Shown here: piece by piece, positions 48,927-57,194 of the stretch
Layout: each line of letters starts with the position of its first letter
Position numbering within the stretch: position 1 is the stretch's first letter
Assembly (NCBI GenBank): GCA_045599185.1
Contig: JAZRVO010000015.1
Location: 1-64,000 of the forward strand
Direction: 5' to 3'
Length of the DNA stretch: 64,000 nt
DNA from: UBA1240 sp045599185
Lineage (GTDB): Bacteria > Spirochaetota > Spirochaetia > Treponematales > Treponemataceae
The notes under the pieces: model-generated
What the model saw: only the letters and a program-made list of their open reading frames with translations
Database searches by the model: none
What the model was told of the DNA's origin: nothing
Position numbers and translations under genes: made by a program

Positions 48927-50270
48927 GTGTCTTTATTTATTCTTTTATCAGTTTTGATTGCATTGTCAATCGCTGGTATCATTTTGATGATTGTTCTTTT
49001 GGTTAAACATAATGGTTTAAACCAGAATGTTTTGAATGACAAACTTGGTGTTTACGAAAAGAAATTGGACTCATATGAGAAGAATCTTAAGGATGAGTTT
49101 GAGCGTAATCGTAAAGAAACTACGGAAAATGAACGTTCTTCAAGAAAAGAAAGTCAGGAAACATTGATGAATTTCCAGAATTCTATCAATGGTAAACTTG
49201 ATAATCTTACAAAGAATACACAGGACTCTTTGACTTCTAGTCTTACTAAGTTCATGGAAACTCTTTCTACTCGATTTGATTCTCTTTCAAAGACAACACA
49301 GGAAACTTTGAACAATCAAAAGCAGACAGTTCAGACAAGTCTCAAAGAAATCCAGGATAGCAATGAAAAGAAGCTTGAACAGATGCGTATGACTGTTGAT
49401 GAAAAACTTCAGAAGTCATTAGATGAAAAATTCAAAAACTCATTCAACATGATTGCAGAACGTTTGGATCAGGTTCATAAAGGTCTTGGAGAAATGCAGA
49501 CTATTGCAGTTGGTGTTGGAGATCTCAAAAAAGTTCTTAATAACGTAAAAACTCGTGGTAATCTTGGTGAAGTACAGCTTGCAAGCATTTTGGAACAGAT
49601 TATGGCTCCTGGACAGTATGAAGCTCAGGCTCACATCTATCCAAAGAAGGATTTGAAAGTAGACTTTGCTATTCGTTATCCAGGTTCAGATGAAAATGAA
49701 AATGTATTCCTTCCTATTGATGCAAAATTCCCAGGAGATACATACTCTGCTTTGCAGGATGCTTACGAAACTGGAGACAAAGAAACAGTTGAAGCAGCAT
49801 GGAAGGTTCTTGAATCTGAGATTAAGAAAGAAGCCAAAAGTATTCACGATAAATATATCTACGAGCCGGTAACTACACCTTTTGCAGTAATGTTCCTTCC
49901 TTTTGAAGGTCTTTATGCAGAAGTTGCAAGAAGAAATATGGTAGAGATGCTCCAGAGAGAATATAGCGTCACAATTGCAGGTCCATCTACAATGGCTGCT
50001 ATGCTCAGTTCTCTTTTGATGGGATTCAGAACTCTTCAGATTCAGAAACGCAGTGCAGAAGTTTGGGGTATTTTGAGTGCTGTTAAGACAGAATTTAATT
50101 CTTTTGCCAAAGTTTTTGCGTCAGCACAAACTCGTATTCGTCAGCTTGATGAAGACATGGATAAACTTATTGGTGTTCGCACACGACAGATTCAGAAAGC
50201 TCTTAAAAATGTTCAGGAGCTTGATGGTTCAGCACCAGAAGTTCTTGCAATAGAGTCGGAAGCTGAATAA
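48927..50270 (+). CDS. rmuC: DNA recombination protein RmuC
   Basis: The 447-residue protein has an N-terminal membrane anchor (LLSVLIALSIAGIILMIVLLV), a long coiled coil (about 35-185) and the RmuC nuclease-like core with GNLGEVQLASILEQI, VDFAIRYPG, LPIDAKFP and MFLPFEGLYAEVARR. RmuC limits inversions and rearrangements at repeats and can act against mobile DNA. It uses GTG at 48927 after ACAAGGAGACAATA. It lies 148 bp downstream of the methylase module on the same strand and may be part of the same defence-related neighbourhood. Confidence 0.93.
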   Translation: MSLFILLSVLIALSIAGIILMIVLLVKHNGLNQNVLNDKLGVYEKKLDSYEKNLKDEFERNRKETTENERSSRKESQETLMNFQNSINGKLDNLTKNTQDSLTSSLTKFMETLSTRFDSLSKTTQETLNNQKQTVQTSLKEIQDSNEKKLEQMRMTVDEKLQKSLDEKFKNSFNMIAERLDQVHKGLGEMQTIAVGVGDLKKVLNNVKTRGNLGEVQLASILEQIMAPGQYEAQAHIYPKKDLKVDFAIRYPGSDENENVFLPIDAKFPGDTYSALQDAYETGDKETVEAAWKVLESEIKKEAKSIHDKYIYEPVTTPFAVMFLPFEGLYAEVARRNMVEMLQREYSVTIAGPSTMAAMLSSLLMGFRTLQIQKRSAEVWGILSAVKTEFNSFAKVFASAQTRIRQLDEDMDKLIGVRTRQIQKALKNVQELDGSAPEVLAIESEAE

Positions 50271-50287
50271 TAGCTAAATTATTTTTA

Positions 50288-50313
50288 TGGCGAAGGTAAT
50301 CTTCGCCACTTTC
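50288..50313 (+). terminator. Weak rmuC terminator
   Basis: TGGCGAAG (50288-50295), loop GTAAT, CTTCGCCA (50301-50308), with only a short T run. Confidence 0.55.
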
Positions 50314-50330
50314 AAAAATCACAAGTTAAA

Positions 50331-50371
50331 GAAAATAAAAAAGCGCATCCACTTTCCGGGTAGATGCGCTT
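50331..50371 (-). terminator. guaA terminator
   Basis: AAGCGCATC (50341-50349) and GATGCGCTT (50363-50371), followed on the minus strand by TTTTTTATTTTC. Confidence 0.85.
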
Positions 50372-50409
50372 GCATAATCATAAATAATTAATCTTTCGGT
50401 TAGTGTTTT

Positions 50410-52266
50410 TTATTCCCAGCCGAATGTTGCCGGTGGTTTGTTGGTTGCGTCAAAGTAAATTGCGTCTACAAACGGCAGGGCTGCTATCTGCTTAACAATC
50501 GTTTCAAGCAGTTCTTTGGGCAGCTGGGCAAAACGGGCTGTCATAACGTCTTCGCTGCAAACCGGGCGCAGAACAAACGAACAGCGGCTGCTGCTTGATG
50601 CATAAGGCAGAATAATCGTTAAGTGCTGGAAAATTTTATTGTACCAGCCGGCCTTTTTAAGTTCAGTCAGTACAATGTTGTCAGCTTCCCTCAGCTGATC
50701 CAAGCGGTCTTTCGTACAGTAACCTTCCTGCAGTTTCATCTGCACGCCCGGTTTCTGGTAAAGGCGCAAAATTGTGCGGTTGATATATTTTGCTGCATTG
50801 CATACATTGCTGGAAATTTTTTCAATTTCTTCCCAGTAAGGGCAGGGAAGGGCGTAAAAACCGTTTTCTGTTTCTTCAAAGCTAAGGGCAGCCGGAAAAC
50901 GGTAGGTTCTGAAGTCGCCCTGAACGCCAACTGAACGAACCGGCAAAACATCGGCGGCACTAAGTTTATCAAGACCAAAGTTCATTGCCGCAATTTCTGT
51001 TTTTGCCAGTTCAAGTTCGCTTAAATCTTTTTCGCTCTGTTTACCTTCTGTACACAGCACGTTAATAGAAAGCCCCGGCCCTGGAAACGGATGGCGCATA
51101 ACAAGTTCGTCGCTAAGACCAAGTTTTTTACCGATGGCGCGAACTTCGTCTTTGTAAAGGTCGCGAATCGGTTCAATGATTAAGCCTTTTGCAATAAGGT
51201 CCTGAATGCCCTGAACGCGGTTGTGGTGCGTTTTAATTGTATGGCTGTTGGCTGTTCCGCCGCTTTCAATAATATCCGGATACAAAGTGCCCTGCGCCAA
51301 AAGCCACTGGCTTTCGTCAAGGTTCTGTTTTGCAACAACTTCGTTGCGCACGGTGATGAAGTTTTCGCCAACTGCCATGCGCTTTTTCTGCGGGTCTGTT
51401 AAGCCTGCAATTGCAGCAAGAAAACTTTTGCTTGCGTCTTCTACAATAAAATTGTTAAAACCGAATTTGTGGTAAAGGTCTGCAACCGAAGCACTTTCGT
51501 TTTTGCGCATAAAGCCGTTGTCAATGTGCAGTCCCAAAACCCGTTCCTGACCCAAAGCTTTGTTCAAAAGTGCAAATGTAATTGTACTGTCAACGCCGCC
51601 GCTTAAAAACAGAAGAACATTTTTATCGCCGGCGTTTATTTTTATGTTTTCAAGAATCGTTGCAAGAACCGTATCCTGATCCCAGTTCTGGTTCATGCCG
51701 CAAATCTTTGCAAAGTTTTCAAAAATTCTGTTTCCGCATGGGGTATCTTTTACTTCGCAGTGGAACTGCAATGAAAAGCGTTTTTTTGCAAGGTTCTGGG
51801 TTGCGGCAAACGGGCAGTCTTTTGTTGCGCCTACAACTTCAAAACCGTCGCCAAGTTTGGTAACGCCGTCCTGATGGCTCATCCAAACCTGCTGGTTGTC
51901 TTCTATTCCTTCAAAAAGCGGCGATTTTACGTTTTTGTTGAAGTTCAGCTTTGCAAAACCAAATTCGCCAACGGCTGCTTTTTCAACTTTGCCGTTGTAG
52001 CCCTGCTGAACAACATAATGACCGTAGCACAAACCCAGAATCGGAATGTTAAGAGAAAGAATGTTGCTGTTAAATTTAGGGGCGTTCTCATCGTAAATAG
52101 AAGCAGGACCGCCGGAAAAAACAACGCCTTTTGCACCTTCAAAAGTTGAAAGGTCTGCCTGCGGTTGGGCAATTTCAGAATAATAGCCAAGCATACGAAA
52201 GCGTTTAGCAATTAAGTGTGCGTACTGGCTGCCAAAATCTAAAACAATAATTTTTTCTCTTGACAT
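50410..52266 (-). CDS. guaA: GMP synthase (glutamine-hydrolysing), long form
   Basis: GuaA converts XMP to GMP. The 618 residues have a class I glutaminase domain (catalytic Cys in LGLCYGHYV, His in LQFHCEV, VLDFGSQYAHLIAKR at the start), the ATP pyrophosphatase loop LFLSGGVDSTI, the HPFPGPGL motif, and the end KPPATFGWE. It is about 90 residues longer than the E. coli enzyme because the dimerisation region is duplicated: LPVRSVGVQGDFRTY occurs early and a second LTIILPYASSSSRC block later, as in the human enzyme. A 176-bp leader separates it from tRNA-Val. Confidence 0.95.
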   Translation of the reverse strand: MSREKIIVLDFGSQYAHLIAKRFRMLGYYSEIAQPQADLSTFEGAKGVVFSGGPASIYDENAPKFNSNILSLNIPILGLCYGHYVVQQGYNGKVEKAAVGEFGFAKLNFNKNVKSPLFEGIEDNQQVWMSHQDGVTKLGDGFEVVGATKDCPFAATQNLAKKRFSLQFHCEVKDTPCGNRIFENFAKICGMNQNWDQDTVLATILENIKINAGDKNVLLFLSGGVDSTITFALLNKALGQERVLGLHIDNGFMRKNESASVADLYHKFGFNNFIVEDASKSFLAAIAGLTDPQKKRMAVGENFITVRNEVVAKQNLDESQWLLAQGTLYPDIIESGGTANSHTIKTHHNRVQGIQDLIAKGLIIEPIRDLYKDEVRAIGKKLGLSDELVMRHPFPGPGLSINVLCTEGKQSEKDLSELELAKTEIAAMNFGLDKLSAADVLPVRSVGVQGDFRTYRFPAALSFEETENGFYALPCPYWEEIEKISSNVCNAAKYINRTILRLYQKPGVQMKLQEGYCTKDRLDQLREADNIVLTELKKAGWYNKIFQHLTIILPYASSSSRCSFVLRPVCSEDVMTARFAQLPKELLETIVKQIAALPFVDAIYFDATNKPPATFGWE

Positions 52267-52404
52267 TTGTGTTCCTGTAAAGTGATTTGATAAAGAAAAA
52301 TGAATGCAAACATTCCTTTCCTTTAGAAAAGTTTAGCAGATTTTAGCGTATTTTGCTAGTAGAAGTATTAACACTGTGAACGGAATTTATAAAGATTATC
52401 GGTT

Positions 52405-52440
52405 TAAAAATAAAAAACCACTTGAATTATCAAGTGGTTT
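52405..52440 (-). terminator. tRNA-Val terminator
   Basis: ACCACTTGA (52417-52425) and TCAAGTGGT (52430-52438) with a minus-strand T run. Confidence 0.8.
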
Positions 52441-52442
52441 TA

Positions 52443-52515
52443 TGGGCGATGAGAGGATCGAACTCCCGACATTTTGGGTGTAAACCAAACGCTCTCCCAG
52501 CTGAGCTAATCGCCC
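52443..52515 (-). tRNA. tRNA-Val (UAC)
   Basis: 73 nt; acceptor GGGCGAT/ATCGCCC, T-loop GAGTTCGATCC, anticodon stem TTTGG/CCAAA with loop TTTACAC giving anticodon UAC. CCA not encoded. Confidence 0.96.
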
Positions 52516-52526
52516 TTACATTTATT

Positions 52527-52555
52527 ACTATAATAAAATGCCAAAAAAGAGTCAA
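52527..52555 (-). promoter_or_regulatory. tRNA-Val promoter
   Basis: Minus strand TTGACT (52550-52555), 17 bp, TATAGT (52527-52532), 12 bp before the tRNA. Confidence 0.8.
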
Positions 52556-52698
52556 TACGATTTGAAAAAATAATTTAATTTTTTTGTTTTTTTTCTCAGA
52601 TAATCCGGCATTTACGGTACAAGTTCAAAACCAGTTTTGCTTGCAAAATTGCAGAAAAAAATGCTATGAATTTGGCTGAAAAAAAATAAGGAGTGTTT

Positions 52699-53175
52699 AT
52701 GATTAAAAAAAATATGGCAGGCTGCATTGCAGTTCTGCTGGTTGGTCTTATGGCAGGCTGTGCTTCGGGTGGTGGTTCTGGTGGTGGCAGCAGTTTTAAT
52801 GCAGCCTTATATCCGGAAATTGCAGGTCATACTTTTGTTCAGGTTGAAGAATACACAACAGAACGCGGGCTTACAAAATCAACTGTAACAATGAACTTGA
52901 AAAAAGACGGAACTGTTACGGTTGATGTAAAATATGAAAATTCACCGTTGCCTTATACAAATTCAAGCGGTTATGGTTCTTATTCTATGACAGATACAAA
53001 ACTTCAAATGAATATTCAGTACCAGCATGATGCAAACTTTTACGGTGACAGTTATCTTCAGAATATGGGGAAAGCCTTCAATTATGAATACACCCCGCAG
53101 GATAAAAAGCTGAAATTATCATACCGCCCGATTATTGACGGCGCCTACGTAATGCAATTTGTAAGGATTGATTAA
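52699..53175 (+). CDS. Small lipoprotein of unknown function
   Basis: The 158-residue protein has a lipoprotein signal ending VGLMAGC (Cys near residue 20), a Gly/Ser-rich linker (SGGGSGGGSS), and a beta-rich domain with alternating Thr/Val and Tyr (STVTMNLKKDGTVTVDVKYEN), like a lipocalin-type or META-like barrel. Start 52699 fits the AAGGAG at 52688-52693; an upstream in-frame start lies on the ribosome site. It stands alone with its own terminator. Function unknown. Confidence 0.78.
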   Translation: MIKKNMAGCIAVLLVGLMAGCASGGGSGGGSSFNAALYPEIAGHTFVQVEEYTTERGLTKSTVTMNLKKDGTVTVDVKYENSPLPYTNSSGYGSYSMTDTKLQMNIQYQHDANFYGDSYLQNMGKAFNYEYTPQDKKLKLSYRPIIDGAYVMQFVRID

Positions 53176-53215
53176 ACTTTCAGCCCAAACCTGCGGGCAG
53201 AAATTTGGGTAAAAC

Positions 53216-53270
53216 AGAAAAAGCCGCTGGAACTGAAAAAAATATTTCAAATATCCAGTGGCTTTTTTCA
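53216..53270. terminator. Bidirectional terminator
   Basis: AAGCCGCTGGA (53221-53231) and TCCAGTGGCTT (53254-53264) with one wobble, flanked by A and T runs. It separates convergent genes. Confidence 0.75.
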
Positions 53271-53305
53271 TTTTCAGTTATTTTCGTTAATTTCTGTTTT
53301 TTCCG

Positions 53306-55075
53306 TTAAGCGTCCGGCCACATTTCGGCGGCAAGTTCGCGCAGTTTGTATTTTTGAATTTTGCCGCTTGCTGTAAGCGGATATTCTTCAACAAAGGCAA
53401 TGTATTTTGGAATTTTGAACCACGAAATTTTGTCTTTGCAGGCGGCAAGCACTTCTTCTTCCGTAATATTGCTGTCTTTAGTGCGGATGATAAAGGCAGC
53501 AGGCTGTTCGCCGTATTTTTTTGAAGGCACGCCTACAAGCTGAATGTCTGCAATGCCGGGTATTGTGCCCATAAAGTCTTCAACTTCTTTTGGCGAAATG
53601 TTTTCACCGCCGCGAATAATCAAGTCCTTTAAGCGGCCGGTAATATAGTAATAGCCCTGTTCGTCCATTTTTCCAATGTCACCGGAATGAAGCCACCCGA
53701 ACTGATCCAGCAGCTGGTATGTAGAAAGCGGATCTTTGTAATAGCCTTTCATAACGTTAAAGCCGCGGCAGCAAATTTCGCCGTCTTCGCCAATTTCGCA
53801 GAATTTGCCAGTTTCCGGGTTAATAATGGCAACTTCTACGCCCGGCAGTGCCTGACCGATTGAAAAACATTTTTTTTCAATGTCCGGTTCAAAATAGCGG
53901 GTCTGTGTCATTACCGGGCCGGTTTCTGTTAAGCCGTAAGGTATTGTAATTTCCTTCATGTACATTTTTTCTACGCACTGCTGCATTCGTATAACCGGGC
54001 ATGTTGCGCCAGACATAATTCCTGTTCTAAGTGAAGAAAAATCGTACTTGTCAAAATCCGGGTGGTCTAGCATTGCAATGTACATGGTTGGCACGCCGTA
54101 AACCGAAGTACATTTTTCGCTTTGAATGGCGCTCATAACTTTTATCGGGTCATATTTTTCCAGCATTACAATGGTTGAACCGTTGTTTACGCAGGCCATA
54201 ATGCCCAAAACCATGCCGAAGCAGTGAAAAAGCGGAACTGGAATGCAAACCCTGTCGCGGCTGGAAAGATTCTGACATGCGCCAATCCAGTAACCGTCGT
54301 TGCCGATATTGCGGTGTGTCAGGCACACGCCTTTTGGTGTTCCTGTTGTGCCCGATGTAAACTGCATGCAGCAGGTGTTGTCATCACGGCATTCGTCCTG
54401 GCGGTCAATGTAATCTTCGTAAGATGTAAAGCGCGAAACACGCAGAATGTCGCTTAATTTGTTAAAGCCTTTACGCGTATCAATTTCTCCAAATTTCGGA
54501 ATGTAGAAAACGCGTTTAAGAAACGGATATTCTTCGCTTTTTATTTCTGCATCATCGCCGCGTTTTTCCAGCCCCGGAATGAGTTCGTAAAGGGCATTTG
54601 TGTAGCTGTAGTCGCGGAAGCCTTCAATACAGAACAGGAATTTGGTGTCGGATTTTTTCAAAATTCCGTCAATTTCGTTCTTTTTAAAGTTCATGTTTAC
54701 GGGAATGAAAACTGCACCGATTTTTGCAGTTGCGTACATTAACGGAACATATTCTGGAATGTTGGTTGCCCATACTGCAACTTTATCACCGTGGTCAATG
54801 CCCAAAGCCATCAAGCCCCGAGCCAGCTCGTCTACATAATCAGAAAATTCGTTCCACGTTAAGCGCCAGTTGTGTTCCGGGTAAACAAGCCCGTCCTGAT
54901 TTCCAAAAAAACGCACGGTCTGGTCAAGGGTCTGCCCCAGCGTCATTCCGTGTACAATCGGGTGGTTGTTCCATGCAACGCCCCGCGAAACTGCCTGGGT
55001 AAATGGCGGTGTATCCGGGGCGGTGCCGTATGGGGCTTGTGGCGATAATTTTCTGAAAGAAGTTGCGCGTGTCAT
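53306..55075 (-). CDS. AMP-binding acyl-CoA synthetase
   Basis: The 589-residue ANL-family enzyme has CMQFTSGTTGTPKGVCLTHRN (the ATP loop, cited in part), IPYGLTETGPVMTQ, LHSGDIGKMDEQGYYYITGRLKDLIIRGGENI and the C-terminal Lys in TASGKIQKYKLRE. It resembles medium/long-chain fatty acid:CoA ligases. Start 55075 (MTRATSF) follows GGAGCATTTT; the longer frame to 55141 lies close to the promoter. It is a second, distinct CoA ligase in the window and stands alone. Confidence 0.9.
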   Translation of the reverse strand: MTRATSFRKLSPQAPYGTAPDTPPFTQAVSRGVAWNNHPIVHGMTLGQTLDQTVRFFGNQDGLVYPEHNWRLTWNEFSDYVDELARGLMALGIDHGDKVAVWATNIPEYVPLMYATAKIGAVFIPVNMNFKKNEIDGILKKSDTKFLFCIEGFRDYSYTNALYELIPGLEKRGDDAEIKSEEYPFLKRVFYIPKFGEIDTRKGFNKLSDILRVSRFTSYEDYIDRQDECRDDNTCCMQFTSGTTGTPKGVCLTHRNIGNDGYWIGACQNLSSRDRVCIPVPLFHCFGMVLGIMACVNNGSTIVMLEKYDPIKVMSAIQSEKCTSVYGVPTMYIAMLDHPDFDKYDFSSLRTGIMSGATCPVIRMQQCVEKMYMKEITIPYGLTETGPVMTQTRYFEPDIEKKCFSIGQALPGVEVAIINPETGKFCEIGEDGEICCRGFNVMKGYYKDPLSTYQLLDQFGWLHSGDIGKMDEQGYYYITGRLKDLIIRGGENISPKEVEDFMGTIPGIADIQLVGVPSKKYGEQPAAFIIRTKDSNITEEEVLAACKDKISWFKIPKYIAFVEEYPLTASGKIQKYKLRELAAEMWPDA

Positions 55076-55155
55076 AAAATGCTCCATTAAAAAGGAAGTG
55101 TAAAATATTGTAAGCGGCAAAAATGCCTTAAATTTGTGCAATTTGTTCTGCTTTC

Positions 55156-55184
55156 ATAATATATGGAAATGATTTGTTTATCAA
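55156..55184 (-). promoter_or_regulatory. Acyl-CoA synthetase promoter
   Basis: Minus strand TTGATA (55179-55184), 17 bp, TATTAT (55156-55161); start near 55149, giving a 74-base leader. Confidence 0.6.
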
Positions 55185-55249
55185 TTACAAAATTGCGTTT
55201 TTTGTCATTTTGTTATGTTTCGCGTAAATTGAAAGGTTAGAATGATATT

Positions 55250-55327
55250 GCAAGTGAAGTCGTTCTCGAAATGCATTTATTGCAATAAATTGCAAAAAAA
55301 ATGCATTTCGTGAATGTCTTCACTTGC
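55250..55327. repeat. 78-nt nested inverted repeat
   Basis: GCAAGTGAAG (55250-55259) pairs with 55318-55327, and CGAAATGCATTT (55267-55278) with 55299-55310; the 7-base steps between also pair at four positions, so the arms match at 26 of 29 positions. The loop contains TTGCAATAAATTGCAA, itself a small hairpin. There is no T tract. The rest of the 55076-55564 gap holds the synthetase promoter, and a weak hairpin AAAGGC/GCCTTT near 55493-55520; no convincing gene. Confidence 0.85.
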
Positions 55328-55564
55328 ATGGTCTTTATAATATTTCAGTTTATGCTGCGCTTTACGTTGAAGGGTGGAAGTTTTTGCGGCTGGTGGAATG
55401 AGGGTGGGTGTAAATTGGTTTTCACTTTTGTGGGGGTTGTTTTTTGCCGAAAAGTTAAGAAGCCTGAATGCTGTGTTTTTTGATTAAATTGTCGAAAGGC
55501 GGCCTTGTGCTTTGCCTTTTTAAACCGGCAGTCACGGTAAAAGTGTTCTTAATTTGGAGGAATT

Positions 55565-56020
55565 ATGAAATCTGGTAAAAAATCTTTGGGAACTTTGGTT
55601 CTGCAAATTGCCTTGGGCTTGTTTCTGCTTACTTTTGGTATTTTAACCTTGCAGCTGGATTCCGGCTTTTTTGGCAAATTGAATGCCCTTGTTACTGGTA
55701 ACGAAGTTGCCATTGCAGTTAACAGTTTTATTAAAGGCGACACTGCCAATATCGTAATCATTCTGCTTGGCATTTGCGAACTTATTGCAGGCGTTGGGCT
55801 TTTGCTAGACCTGTTTGTTTCAATGGGAAAACTTGCCAATATTTTCAATCTTATTGTGCTTGTTGCATGGATAGTTGTAATTGCCGTAATTGACGTAATG
55901 GGGCCAGGCGGTTTGGCAAACGGCGCATTCAAATCAATGGCAACTTTCCTCTGGTTCTTAAAATCTTTAAGTTCCCATTTGCTGGTTTTGGGCGCGCTGT
56001 TAACTTTGCGCAAATATTAA
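55565..56020 (+). CDS. Small four-helix membrane protein
   Basis: The 151-residue protein has four membrane helices (about residues 10-28, 62-82, 90-115, 130-147) and a short loop with KLNALVTGNEVA. It is loosely DoxX-like in helix spacing but I do not see a firm family motif. Start follows TTTGGAGGAATT. Monocistronic with its own terminator. Confidence 0.75.
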   Translation: MKSGKKSLGTLVLQIALGLFLLTFGILTLQLDSGFFGKLNALVTGNEVAIAVNSFIKGDTANIVIILLGICELIAGVGLLLDLFVSMGKLANIFNLIVLVAWIVVIAVIDVMGPGGLANGAFKSMATFLWFLKSLSSHLLVLGALLTLRKY

Positions 56021-56093
56021 GCCAAAAAACGCACATTCTGCATTTATTTTCAGGCCGTAAACCTGCTGAATAAATAAAAAAGTAAACCCTTGT

Positions 56094-56128
56094 GCCCGTT
56101 GTTTCTATAAAGCAGCGGGCTTTTTTTT
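56094..56128 (+). terminator. Terminator after the membrane protein
   Basis: GCCCGTTG (56094-56101) and CAGCGGGC (56113-56120) with one wobble, followed by T8. Confidence 0.85.
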
Positions 56129-56261
56129 GTGCCGGGCATTTTTGTTTTGTTATTTTGAAATCATTAGCGTTCGGCGGTTAGTAAAGCAGCTGATTTGTTA
56201 TTTTAAAATAGATTCTGAATCTTGTTATGGATGACAAAAAACTTAAAACCAGACATTCGGC

Positions 56262-57179
56262 CTAATATTCATATTTGAATAACAAACCGTTGGGCAAAAG
56301 CCTTGCCGTTAGCCCTTTGCCGCTGGCGTTAAGCTGGGCAATGTAGGTGTGCGCAATTGGCACCATAAGCCCTGTTGCCGTACCGATTGCGGCACCGGTT
56401 AAAACATCGCTTAAAAAGTGATTTCCGCTCATTATGCGGCTTGCTGCCGTGGCAACTGCAAGGGCGTAACTGCCTGCGCCAACCAGATATTTTGTTTTTC
56501 CCTGGGGAAAATAAGTGCCGTAAACGAAAGTTGTAAAAGTTGCGGCGTTAAATGCCATGGCGGAATGACCCGACGGAAACGAATTGTACCAGTCGCCGTC
56601 GTCTACGTCTTTTTGCGGCCAGCCCGTGTTGTAAGTGTAGGGGCGGGCGCGGTAAACCATGGTTTTTCCCAGTTCCTTTAAGCCGTAAGCCCACGCAACA
56701 GATTCGGTGTACATAATGCCGATTGTGAACCAGTCCTGCTTGGGTGCCATGGCAAATACCGCAGGTGTAAGCATTGCGGCAATTTGCAGGCCGGTACCAA
56801 TGTTGTCAAAAGTGTGGTTGTATTCTTTGTAAAAAATTGCATCGGAAGCAGGAATTTCTGAAGGATTGCGAAGGCCTGTAAAAGTGGGATTTTTGCCTTT
56901 TTTCTTGTTGCTTTCGCCTTTTAAGTAATCAAAAACAATAACGCCCAGCGCACCGCCAAAAAAAAGCGTTTCTGCAAGGGGGTCAAGGGCAAACAGCTGT
57001 TCCTGCGGTTCCGGCTCAGCGTTCGCTTCCGGCACAAAGTCCTGCGAATAGTTGCCAGCCTGGGTTTGCCGCAAGCCGTCCGCAATTTGAGATTTTGTTT
57101 GGGCGCACAAAGGAATGAAAATATTTACTGAAGAAAAAACTACCAAAATTGCGCTTAATAAAAGCCGTTTACTTTTCAT
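56262..57179 (-). CDS. PAP2-superfamily phosphatase
   Basis: The 305-residue protein has a signal peptide (ending near PLCAQ), and the three PAP2 motifs: KTMVYRARPYTYN, NSFPSGHSAMAF and SRIMSGNHFLSDV, giving the catalytic histidines. It probably dephosphorylates a lipid phosphate in the periplasm or outer face. The start is only 15 bp from the point at which the prophage-remnant frame opens on the opposite strand. Confidence 0.9.
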   Translation of the reverse strand: MKSKRLLLSAILVVFSSVNIFIPLCAQTKSQIADGLRQTQAGNYSQDFVPEANAEPEPQEQLFALDPLAETLFFGGALGVIVFDYLKGESNKKKGKNPTFTGLRNPSEIPASDAIFYKEYNHTFDNIGTGLQIAAMLTPAVFAMAPKQDWFTIGIMYTESVAWAYGLKELGKTMVYRARPYTYNTGWPQKDVDDGDWYNSFPSGHSAMAFNAATFTTFVYGTYFPQGKTKYLVGAGSYALAVATAASRIMSGNHFLSDVLTGAAIGTATGLMVPIAHTYIAQLNASGKGLTARLLPNGLLFKYEY

Positions 57180-57194
57180 TTTACATCCTTGTAA

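Noticed and set aside
52267..52442. Purine riboswitch in the guaA leader
   Set aside because: I could not find the conserved core or P1-P2-P3 arrangement; the leader is AT-rich and mostly unstructured.
55301..55483. Possible 60-residue gene in the gap upstream of the small membrane protein
   Set aside because: It begins inside the inverted repeat, has no ribosome site, and its Trp/Cys-rich composition looks like chance translation.
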